Both the position numbers and the translations under genes were made by a program. DNA of 27,500 nucleotides from Halisarca cf. caerulea (Eukaryota > Porifera > Demospongiae > Chondrillida > Halisarcidae), in NCBI GenBank assembly GCA_963170055.1, contig CAUJGJ010000444.1, forward strand, positions 2,470,001-2,497,500, in the 5' to 3' direction. Under the pieces are notes generated by a model. That model was given only the letters and a program-made list of their open reading frames with translations. It did no database searches and was not told where the DNA came from. Below, one piece after another: positions 1 through 25,689 of the stretch (position 1 is its first letter; every line of letters starts with the position of its first letter).

Positions 1-15
1 GTAGGATTATTCCAG

Positions 16-80
16 ATTTGCTCCAGTAAAAACTACTGTGGAATGTGAGGGAACTGGATATTATCTGAGGTGCGGATACA
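16..80 (+). CDS. Possible internal exon, SUEL-lectin-like start (tentative)
   Basis: A 65-bp stretch lies between a plausible acceptor (TTATTCCAG) and a strong donor (ACA|GTAAGG). Read with two bases carried in from a previous exon, it is open and encodes a peptide containing VECEGTGYYLRCGY. The pattern C-E-G-x(3)-L-x-C resembles the start of sea-urchin-egg (SUEL/galactose-binding) lectin domains, which normally go on to a 'KVI.I..A.YGR' segment. Only this short motif supports it, and the window edge hides what lies upstream. It would belong to a plus-strand gene, opposite to the large modular gene. It could equally be chance. Confidence 0.2.
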
Positions 81-982
<902 letters not shown>

Positions 983-984
983 AG

Positions 985-2982
985 ACATTGTTGTATTGGT
1001 TGTGCAGCCTCTTAGGGAGAATAACCTGGGAGAGAGAAGCACAGCCAGCAGCTGAAGCCAGAAAGGCAGACGGTGCCAGCATGACTGCACTTCTAACCCC
1101 AAAGCCACCAAATGTAGCTGGGAGGGATGCTTGGAGCCAACCAGAGTCAGTGAGATGAATATTACATATTGACTCTAGGAGAGACCTTTGCAGGCTATCA
1201 AAGGATGACAGGAGGATGGACTGATAGCATGGAGCCATACGGAGGGTATAAAGGAGCTTGGGGAGTGAGAATACATTCCTCAATAAGCACAAGGCATCAT
1301 GAGCCTGAAGAACTTTGAGCCTCTCCCCAAGCTTCTCCAGGTTGGACATCTGCTGGAGGATTATCTCAATGGCCTCAATTCCACCAATTGGGGGTCCAAG
1401 GAGAGTGGCCCTTTCAGGAGGTGTGTCACGAAGAGATGGAAAATGTGACAGGATGGAATCTCTAGTAGTGTCCTCCACACAGATCAACTCCGATTTGCTG
1501 CAATTGAGCTTCAACCCAATATTGGGAGCAAGCTCCTCCAGATGTGTGAGGTCTGACTTAATGTCTTCAAGAGACCTGCCAAGAGTGCCATCATCCAGGT
1601 AGAAAACATTAAACTCTGATTTGAGTGATGTGATCGAATCCTGGATAGGTAAACAGAAAGGAGTGGGCCATGTGGATCTCCCTATTGGACTCCTTTGCAT
1701 GAGTGGATGATGTAGTTGCCGAAAAAAGGAAGGAAGGTTGGCAATAGGATGTAAAAGCAAGTGAAACACAAGGGGGGCCTTCTCCAAGACTGACTTTAGC
1801 ATTGAGTCCCGACGGATGCTGTGAGGCATTCTGAAAGTCAAGTTTCACCAATAAATTCTCTTAAAACATCCCATATAGGACCTGGCTGCATGCAAAGTGG
1901 CTTCAGCTCCCATGGGTGTGCCAAAGCTCAGCTGTGTGGGGAAAAGGAGAGAACCCATTTCCTCCTTGACTGCTGCATTGACACATTTGGCAGCAAGTCA
2001 GAGTAGTGTGCTGCCTATGGCAATTGGTCGAATGCCTCCGTCTGGCTTGTTGAGGCCAATAAGATTAACACCAAAAAAGAACGGACAGGGCTGAGATAGG
2101 AACGTTGCCAGAAATAACCTTATTGATGAAGGTGGTCAAGGAGGTAATTAAGCTGGAAGAGTCCAATCCAAGGGTAGGGGAAATGAGATCCTTCAGGTGT
2201 TGGGGAAGGAGACCATCATGAGCTGCAGCAGAGCCAGAAGGGAAGGAGTACACTGCAGCTGGTGACCTCAAAGGACGATACCACAAGGGGTGTGTCAGGA
2301 GATTGAAATTCGGGTAAGGGCCCATCAAGGTGAGGGGGTGGGTGTTTCTCTCTCAATAAATTCAGGGATCTGTCAACCAGAACACAGAAGGTATCCTGAG
2401 TGCTCGCTATACAGACTGCCCCTCAAAAGTCTCTATTTTCCAGCTTGGAGGACACTCGTGCTGCAAGATTGCCTGCATTAGTGCCTCGAACATGTGTGGG
2501 AGGAGTATGAGCATGCAGGATCCATCTCATTAGCCAAAGCTTGATTGATTACAGCAGCTAGGTTTCTAGATCTATATACGATGACCCCCTTCTTCGGTGC
2601 CAGAAGGCAGCGCCTCTGGAAAAGAAATAGCTGCTCCCACGATTCGCTAGGATTACTAGCATTGAGATTGTCCAAGATGTCTGACAGCTTCAAAGCCACT
2701 TGATGTCTTGAGGCACGTGGGATTCTTTTGACGACTTTGCCTGTGAAACGACCGGGGTTTATGAGAAGAGGGAAGTACCATTCATGACCCCAGGGGTGTC
2801 TGCACTCACCGAGGGAGAAGTACTTGGTGCCGAACTCTCCATCATGTGAGTGACAGCTATATATATATAGAAGACGGATCGACTGGACTGACTCCAGACC
2901 CAAGGCACCTGTTCAAGACTGGTCCATGTATTTTGATTTTGCCATCCGAGTGTATAGGCATATCATGTCCGCAAATAGAGCA
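985..2982 (-). pseudogene. Remnant of a non-LTR-type reverse transcriptase gene (YLDDG type)
   Basis: Reading on the minus strand from high to low coordinates, several frames together give one degenerate RT protein. First comes an N-terminal Cys/His-rich piece (about 2982-2875: ICG...HGPVLNRCLGSG). Next is a region with KVVKRIPRASRHQVALKLSDIL and SESWEQLFLFQRRCL (about 2735-2605). Then SFPSGSAAAHDGLLPQHLKD (near 2240-2180), the RT fingers segment GLNKPDGGIRPIAIGSTL (near 2065-2010), and the palm segment FYLDDGTLGRS followed by GLKLNCSKSEL (about 1605-1485). The thumb-like tail ends at about 985 against a (TA)n tract. Stops and frameshifts separate the pieces, so it is dead. The protein type is one I associate with repeats in sponge and cnidarian genomes; I cannot place the clade. 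The C-terminal domain is missing here, but a copy of that domain from a similar element lies at about 12910-13400. Confidence 0.8.
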
Positions 2983-2989
2983 TATATAT

Positions 2990-3176
2990 ATGAACTGGGA
3001 AATAGCTAATTTTTATCCCATGCAATTTGATTTTTAATAGTAGACTTGATTGGCAATATTATTGATTTCATTAACACCAAAATGCATGACTCTATTATAA
3101 CACATGGGTAGTTATTACCTGTGCAATAACTACCATACATGTACAGTTTTTTTCTTGGATCTTTCACAAACTGGGA
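2990..3176 (-). repeat. Dispersed repeat, copy A
   Basis: Its reverse complement matches 19890-20140 over most of its length. Shared blocks include CCAGTTTGTGAAAG, TGGTAGTTAT, GGTAATAACTA, ATTGCCAAT, AAGTCTAC and TTGCATGGGATAAAA. Within it, 3107-3116 and 3125-3134 are perfect inverted 10-mers (GGTAGTTATT/AATAACTACC) around an 8-base loop. The copy lies between the RT remnant and the (TA)n tract that holds the LTR element. Confidence 0.75.
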
Positions 3177-3178
3177 TG

Positions 3179-3180
<2 letters not shown>

Positions 3181-3266
<86 letters not shown>
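3181..3266. repeat. (TA)n microsatellite, left flank of the LTR element
   Basis: 86 bp of perfect AT alternation ends directly at the first base of the 5' LTR. A further (TA)n tract starts at the last base of the 3' LTR, so the element appears to have inserted into one TA microsatellite. Confidence 0.97.
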
Positions 3267-3269
<3 letters not shown>

Positions 3270-3680
3270 GGCGATGTGACTCTATTTGTGTGTGTGCACA
3301 GTCAAGTCAATGTAATCTACATGGTGTGTCCATACATGCATTGCGATAAGTAGTGGATGTAATTGTAAGGTTTGTCTGTGTCCCAGTTAACCTTTTAATT
3401 TGTATTTAGTCTAGTCTATGGTCACCCTTTAGAATTCACTTACTAAGTTCTTAGTAATGTCCTTTGAATCTTATGCCTATCTCAGCCTATCACATTTAAT
3501 CACTTTCTTTAGTTATGCTTTTGTTCAAGCTCACGGTCTATAAAGGTGTGTAGAGTTTTACTGATTGATCGCTCTGTTAGCCTGAGTTTTGTAGTGCTGT
3601 TGGTCCCAGTGTTGGGCATTTTGTTAATTATTGACTCGACATTGTTCAGTGAAGTTTGTGTCGGAAGGAACTTCGTTACA
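3267..3680 (+). repeat. 5' LTR (414 bp)
   Basis: Starts TGTGGCGATG and ends CGTTACA, with canonical TG...CA ends. It is the same length as the 3' LTR, with about 22 scattered substitutions, many of them transitions, and no indels seen. A TATA-like TATAAAG at 3539-3545 probably marks the U3/R promoter. Confidence 0.95.
3539..3545 (+). promoter_or_regulatory. TATA-like box in the 5' LTR
   Basis: TATAAAG, preserved in the 3' LTR at 8396-8402. Its position about 140 bp before the LTR end suits an LTR promoter. Confidence 0.5.
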
Positions 3681-3682
3681 TT

Positions 3683-3700
3683 TGGTGGCAGCGGTGGGAT
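3683..3700 (+). other. tRNA primer-binding site
   Basis: TGGTGGCAGCGGTGGGAT begins two bases after the 5' LTR. It is complementary to a tRNA 3' end of the form ATCCCACCGCTGCCA plus CCA. That tail is known from animal tRNA-Leu (AAG), so priming by tRNA-Leu is likely. Confidence 0.8.
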
Positions 3701-3766
3701 ATCAAAATTAAAGGACTTTAACGGTTGTACTTCACGAGGAGCTGGAGGTACATATCAGGAATCACG

Positions 3767-4722
3767 ATGGAAGGTGATCAATCAAGCGTTTTGATTGAAC
3801 TCCTGAAGAAACAGCAGCAGCAGCACGAGGCTCAGCAGGCGATCATGATGGGAATGCTCGAACAGCAAAAGTTGAGCCTGGAGGCTCATAAGGCGGAATG
3901 ACTTCCTTGTTGGAGAAGCAGGGAGGAGCAAAAATTCCAAAACCCCTTCTACAGAAGCTGTCTCTGGAAGATGACATCGAACATTTCCTTGCCGGTTTTG
4001 AGAGGGTTGCCCAACAGCAGAAGTGGCAAGAGGCCATGCGGGCAACTCAACTGGCAGGACTTCTAACGGGAAAAGCAATGGCTGCGCATGTTGCCTTAGC
4101 GGGAACCGATGCCAACGACTACAATTGAGAAGGTACGTGACGCCATTCTTCGACGATACGATATCAATGAGGAAAGCCGTCGCCGGAAATTCCGAAATGA
4201 TCGGAAAAGAACAGGAGAAACACATCGTAAGTTTATGACGCGCTTACAGGAGTACTTTCAGAGGTGGATCTAGGGTCAGGAGATGGGTCTCGAGGACCTG
4301 AGATTGCAGAACAGTTCTATCAATCTCTTCCAGATAGGCTGGCAGTGTGGCTGAAGGATAGGAAGCCTGTGTCCCTGAAGCAGATGGCGGAGCTTGCAGA
4401 TGACTACATGCTACCTCGCAAGGGCACAAGTACAGTTCAGCAAGCAGACAAGTCAACGAAGGACTCGTTGGCAGGAGAGCCTGGTCTGGGATATTTCAAA
4501 GATACAGTGAGTAGTGGACGTAATGGAGCTAGGTCGACAACAAATTTCCGAGGAGAGAAGAGATGTTTCCAGTGTGGTAGGTATGGCCATCTCATGTACA
4601 ACTGCCCGAATCGACAGGAGGCCAAGGCAACAGCCACTGCAAAACCTACAATGATGGCCTGTTCAGAGATTGAGTGGAACCCAGAAAGTCAAAAGTACCT
4701 TCGATATGGCATGCAAGTTGGG
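3767..4722 (+). pseudogene. gag of the LTR element, with SCAN-like capsid region and CCHC zinc knuckle
   Basis: Gag packages the element RNA into cytoplasmic particles. The frame opens at the ATG at 3767 with a glutamine-rich, probably coiled-coil stretch. It meets a TGA at 3899 and resumes one frame over from 3898 (capsid N-terminal region with FLAGFERVAQQQKWQ). A further shift near 4125 leads to AILRRYDINEESRRRKFR and KFMTRLQEYFQRW. A stop and shift near 4270 then lead to EQFYQSLPDRLAVWLKDRKP and ELADDYM. The last two blocks resemble the SCAN dimerisation domain. A CCHC knuckle C-x2-C-x4-H-x4-C (CFQCGRYGHLMYNC) lies at about 4564-4605. At least three frame breaks make it non-functional. Confidence 0.88.
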
Positions 4723-5033
4723 TAAGCGCCAGGTTCAAGTTCTGGTGGATACAGGCAGTGACCGGACCCTAGTCGATGCAAAGCTGGTGCAGAGGCAACA
4801 AGAAGTGGAGGGTGAGTCAGTGCCTGTGAAGTGTGTCCATGGGGATGTATACATTGAATTACCCTGTAGCAGAGGTGAAGCTGCAGGTGGATGGGATAGA
4901 CAAGGTGGCTAGAGTGGTTGTAGTGCCCAGTTTACCTGTGCCTGTATTGTTGGGAAGGGACCTATTCAGAGATCTCCCTGAAGGCTTGAGATGGGGAGCA
5001 CAGTTTTGCAGTGGTAATGCGCAGTGGGGCTAG
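4680..5033 (+). pseudogene. Retropepsin-type protease of the LTR element
   Basis: This aspartic protease would cut the Gag-Pol polyprotein. The active-site motif VLVDTGSD is at about 4736-4759 (catalytic Asp codon near 4748), preceded by a short strand. After a frameshift between about 4840 and 4900, the C-terminal part carries the flap and hydrophobic segment VARVVVVPSLPVPVLLGRDL; the LLGRD end is typical of gypsy proteases. The two halves are in different frames, so it is broken. It directly precedes the integrase part rather than the RT. Confidence 0.85.
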
Positions 5034-6560
5034 GAAGGCTGCAAAGGTTGTTGAAGGTGTAGGAAGGCACAGGGATGAACTGCTCGAGGAAGGCGAGCAG
5101 GAGGGGGTAGTAGGACTACCTGAATCTGAGGGGGAGGTAGCTGGTGCAGACCTGGGTGGTGAAGATGTTGAGATTGAGTCGAGTACACCAGGTGGTAATG
5201 GTATTGTGGAGAAACTGGATGAGATAGAGAGTGATAGTGTTGTGGTTGAGTCAGTTGGGTCTAGTGAGGGTGATGTCGAGGTACAATGCTCTGTTGGACC
5301 TGTGGTCAGCGAGAATTTGCAAGCTGAGCAGCAAGCTGACCCTAGCTTAGAGAGGATCTGGGTGGTTGTAGGCCAAGGAGAGGTAGGCTCAGAGAGAGTG
5401 AGGTTTATCCAGAGGGATGGCTTAATCTATCGGGTTTGGCGGCCAAAGGGGACTCAGCCTGGAGATGTACGCATGTGCGAGCAGCTGGTGCTGTCTCGAA
5501 AGTATCATAAAATGGTGTTGCATTTGGCACATGACATCCTCCTGGGAGGGCACCTTGGGATTACCAAAACCAAGAATCGTATTCTTGCCATGTACTACTG
5601 GCCCGGAGTCTTTCAGGAGGTGGCGCAGTACTGCAGGTCGTGTGAGGTTTGTCGTGCTCTGGGACTAGGAGGTTTCCAAAAGCTGGCATGATTCCCATGC
5701 CCTTAATTGCCCAGCCCTTCCAGAGGATTGCCATGGACCTGGTAGGTACCCTGCCAAGGACCCAGAGGGGAAATCGTTATATTCTTGTTTTGTGTGATTA
5801 TGCTACAAGGTATCCTGAGGCCATACCATTGCCCTCGACTGAGGCCTCAAGGATAGCCAAGGAGCTGGTGAAGTTCTTCTCCCATTTCGGGATACCAGAG
5901 AAGGTGTTGACGGACCAGGGGGCTAACTTCATGTCAGGTCTGTTAGAAGAAATCTATCTGTTGTTACAGATAAGAAGGATTCGGACAAGTCCCTACCATC
6001 CCCAAACTGACGGGCTAGTTGAGCGCTTCAATGGCATGCTGAAGAGTATGCTGAGGATTACAAGCACAAGTCAATGGGATTGGGATGAGTACTTGCCGTA
6101 TCTGCTGTTTGCGTACCATGAAGTGCCCCAGGAGTCCACTGGGTTTCCCCCCTTTGAGTTACTGTATGGGAGAAGAGTTCGAGGGCCCCTAGATGTCTTA
6201 AGGGAGGAGTGGACAGGAGAGCGTCAGTTGGAACAGACAGTTGGTCATCATTTACTTACAGTTCGGGAGAGGTTAGCAGAGATGGCTGATTTGGTGTCCG
6301 TGCAAGCAGGCAGAGCCCAGGTGAATCAGAAGCATGCATATGATCGGTCAACAAAGGACAGGGCCTTCCAGGAGGGACAGGAGGTGCTGGTGTTGCTACC
6401 CAGAGTGGGGAACCCTCTGAAACTTGAATGGGCTGGACCCTACAAGGTACTCGGGAAGACCTCACCTGTGGATTATGAAATTAAGACCCCAGGAAGGAGG
6501 AGAGGGACAAAGATTGTCCATGTCAACCTATTGAAGCCATGGTATAGGCAAGGGGAGCCC
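5011..6560 (+). pseudogene. Integrase of the LTR element, upstream of the RT
   Basis: Integrase inserts the cDNA into the host genome. The first part (5011-5691) opens with a spacer of about 100 residues very rich in Glu, Asp, Gly and Val. It continues into an HHCC zinc-binding domain (HLAHDILLGGHLG ... YCRSCEVC). A frameshift near 5680 leads to the frame from 5649, which holds the DDE core: Asp in AMDLVG (residue 30), Asp in LTDQGANF (residue 89) and Glu in GLVERFN (residue 125). This is the canonical 35-residue D-E spacing. A GPY/F-like module follows (EWAGPYKVLG ... VHVNLLKPWY). All catalytic residues survive. The reading frame runs on without a stop into the RT. Confidence 0.92.
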
Positions 6561-7540
6561 TACATGTTTGCTCAGATGGAACAAGGACATGTGAGTGACT
6601 TTGAAGATACAGAGGGTGATGGTGCATTCTTTCCAACAGAGCCAAACTTGGAGAAGTCAAAGCCAGATTTTAAGTTAGGGGACCATTTGTCTACTGCACA
6701 GAGGGAGCAGCTCTTTGGTGTGCTGGACAGATTCCCAGGTCTGTTTAGTGATTTGCCAGGGAGGACTACAACTATCAAGCATCACATTTATGTATCGAAT
6801 ACCACTCCCATACACCAGAAGCCCTATCGAGTCCCTTATTCTCAGCGGGAGGTTGTTCACCAAGAGATCCAAAGGATGTTAGATGCAGGAGTCATCGCAC
6901 CATCGGTCAGTCCCTGGGCATCCCCTATTGTGTTAGTTCCTAAAAAGGGATGGTAGTGTGCGGTTTTGTGTAGATTACAGGAAGGTGAATGCTGGGGCCA
7001 AATTTGATGCCTATCCCATGCCCTGTGTGGAGGAGGTCTTTGACAGCATAGGACCAGCTGGTTTCATTACCACCGTAGACTTGGCCAAAGGGTACTGGCA
7101 AATTCCGATGGCTGAAGATTCCCAGGAAGTGACAGCATTCACCACCCCGTTTGGTCTGTTTGTGTTTTTGGTAATGCCTTTTGGCTTACATACTGCCCCA
7201 GCAACATTTCAGAGGTTGATGAATGAAGTACTTCGGGATTGTCAGAGATATGCTGGAGCATACCTCGATGATGTTGTTGTTTTCAGTTGCAGCTGGTCAG
7301 AGCATTTAGACCATCTGTTGCAAGTTTTTACTCAAATTCAGAAGGCTGGTCTTACAATCAAGCCTTCTAAGTGTCAGTTTGCCTGTAACCAGGTTCATTA
7401 CCTGGGCCACATAGTTGGTGGAGGATGTCTTCGTCCGGATCCCTCAAAGGTGGAGGCAGTTGTAGCTTAGCAACGTCCAGTCACAACGAAGGATGTTAGG
7501 GCCTTCCTAGGTCTTGTTGGGTACTACCGGAATTAAGTTT
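6561..7540 (+). pseudogene. Reverse transcriptase of the LTR element
   Basis: Copies element RNA into DNA. The N-terminal fingers (PYRVPYSQREVVHQEIQRML ... SPWASPIVLVPKK) are in the same frame as the integrase. A one-base shift at about 6950 moves the rest to the frame 6958-7470, which has VDYRKVNA, FITTVDLAKGYWQIP with the first catalytic Asp (residue 41), MPFGLHTAPATFQRLMN and the YLDD box (residues 102-105). The thumb continues with HYLGHIVGGGCLRPDPSKV. A TAG at about 7468 and a TAA near 7535 follow. The motifs are Ty3/gypsy type. Confidence 0.93.
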
Positions 7541-8112
7541 GTACCAAACTTCTCAGATTCGGCAGCTGCCATAGTGGACCTCACAAAGAAAGGGAGATCA
7601 GACAAGGTTTTGTGGTCACAAGAGTGTGAAGACGCCTTCTGTCGCCTGAAACAGTTATAAGTGGATGCACCTATTTTACAAGTTGCGGACCCCTCCAAGC
7701 CATTCATCATCCAGACAGATGCCTCCGATGTGGGATTTGGTGCAGTACTAAGTCAGGTACACAAAGGAGATGAGCACCCTGTTGTATTTGCCAGCTAGAA
7801 GCTAAGCCCAGCCGAGAAGAAATATTCCATTGTGGAGAAAGAGTGCCTTGCCATCGTATGGGCCCTCAAGTACTTCCACCTGTATACGTCTTTGGAACTC
7901 AGTTCACCATTGAGACTGATCATCAGCCCCTGCGTTGGTTACATCAGATGAAGAATACCAACAATCGTCTGACCCGTTGGGCTTTAGCTATACAGGCCTA
8001 CCACTAAGAGATGAAACATTGCCCTGGTGCACAGAATGGCAATACAGATGGTCTCTCTCAGGAACCCCAGTTGGCTTCGAGTGAGAGGAAAGACCCCTCA
8101 CCCTCATCTTAA
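7541..8112 (+). pseudogene. RNase H domain of the LTR element
   Basis: Would degrade RNA in the RNA-DNA hybrid. Readable pieces are [19 protein letters not shown] (about 7705-7757), KYSIVEKECLAIVWALKYF (about 7821-7880) and, after a frameshift, FTIETDHQPLRWLHQM (about 7905-7950). They supply the D, E and D residues expected of a gypsy RNase H. TAA or TAG codons near 7658, 7797 and 8006 interrupt it. The coding region ends at TAA 8109-8111, directly before the polypurine tract. Confidence 0.88.
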
Positions 8113-8120
8113 AGGGGGAA
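8111..8120 (+). other. Polypurine tract
   Basis: AAAGGGGGAA lies three bases before the 3' LTR, where plus-strand DNA synthesis is normally primed. Confidence 0.8.
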
Positions 8121-8123
8121 GTA

Positions 8124-8533
8124 TGTGGCGATGTGACTCTATTTGTGTGTGTGTACAGTCAAGTCAATGTAATGTACAAGGTGTGTCCATACATGTGTTG
8201 TGATAAGTATTGGATGTAATTGTAAGGTTTGTCTGTGTCTCAGTTCACCTTTTAATTTGTATTTAGTCTAGTCTATGGTCACCCTTTAGAATTCACTTAC
8301 TAAGTTCTTTGTAATGTCCTTTGAATCTTATGCTTATCTCAACCTATCACATTTAATCACTTTCTTTAGTTATGCTTTTGTTCAAGCTCACTGTCTATAA
8401 AGGTGTGTAGAGCATTACTGACTTATCGTTCTGTTAGCCTGAGTTTTGTAGTGCTGTTGGTCCCAGTGTTGGGCATTTTGTTAATTATTGACTTGACATT
8501 GTTCAGTGAAGTTCGCGTCGGAAGGAACTTTGT

Positions 8534-8537
<4 letters not shown>
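8124..8537 (+). repeat. 3' LTR (414 bp)
   Basis: Starts TGTGGCGATG and ends TTGTTACA. It aligns without gaps to the 5' LTR with about 22 differences by hand count. TATAAAG is conserved at 8396-8402. It ends directly on a (TA)n tract. Confidence 0.95.

Positions 8538-8600
<63 letters not shown>
8537..8600. repeat. (TA)n microsatellite, right flank of the LTR element
   Basis: About 64 bp of perfect AT alternation, the right half of the split tract. Any 4-5 bp target duplication is hidden because both flanks are TA repeats. Confidence 0.96.
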
Positions 8601-8606
<6 letters not shown>

Positions 8607-8646
8607 TATATGTATACATATACTGTTGCTTGTCTGCTTTACATAC

Positions 8647-25319
<16,673 letters not shown>

Positions 25320-25689
25320 CTGCAAAATTAAGGGTATGTGAATATAAAAATGGCTCATATTACACAGACACGTTAATACTTAAGGGAACTATTTCTACCA
25401 GGAGCTAAATTTAGCGTTTTGCAAAAGCCAAAACTTTACAGTTAATTTAGCATTTACACAGAACATTAGGCTATTTTCCAAACTGTTAACTCAACTCTGA
25501 TTTGGTCACACACCAACTAGTATGGATTTTTCAATTATCTGTCTTCATAACATTTTAACAAAATGCCAATCTTCACCAATTTCATTGGATCCATGCACAA
25601 TGTGAATATAATTATTAATCTCCAGAGAACCATGCAAAACATGTTGATGTACAACTTAACTGGCTCATTTCAGTCACAGTTTCCCTTTG

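Larger units (their letters stand above)
3267..8537 (+). mobile_element. Ty3/gypsy-class LTR retrotransposon, Gmr1-like (PR-IN-RT-RH order), defective
   Basis: The complete element is 5,271 bp. Two direct 414-bp LTRs (TGTGG...TTACA) enclose a primer-binding site, gag with a CCHC knuckle, aspartic protease, integrase, reverse transcriptase, RNase H and a polypurine tract, in that order. Integrase precedes reverse transcriptase, and one uninterrupted 435-codon frame (5649-6956) carries the integrase core, its GPY/F-like tail and the N-terminal part of the RT, so the order is not an assembly join. The RT and IN sequences are gypsy-class, not copia-class. Known gypsy elements with this copia-like order form the Gmr1 group. 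The two LTRs differ at about 22 of 414 aligned positions by my hand count (about 5%). At least ten frameshifts or stops break the coding region, so the copy is old and inactive. It lies antisense to the modular gene and just beyond that gene's last identified exon. Confidence 0.93.

Noticed and set aside
3267..8537. Integrase-before-RT order as an assembly or rearrangement artefact
   Set aside because: One continuous 435-codon frame crosses from integrase into RT, the LTRs, primer site and polypurine tract are in the correct places, and the SCAN-like gag agrees with a Gmr1-type element.
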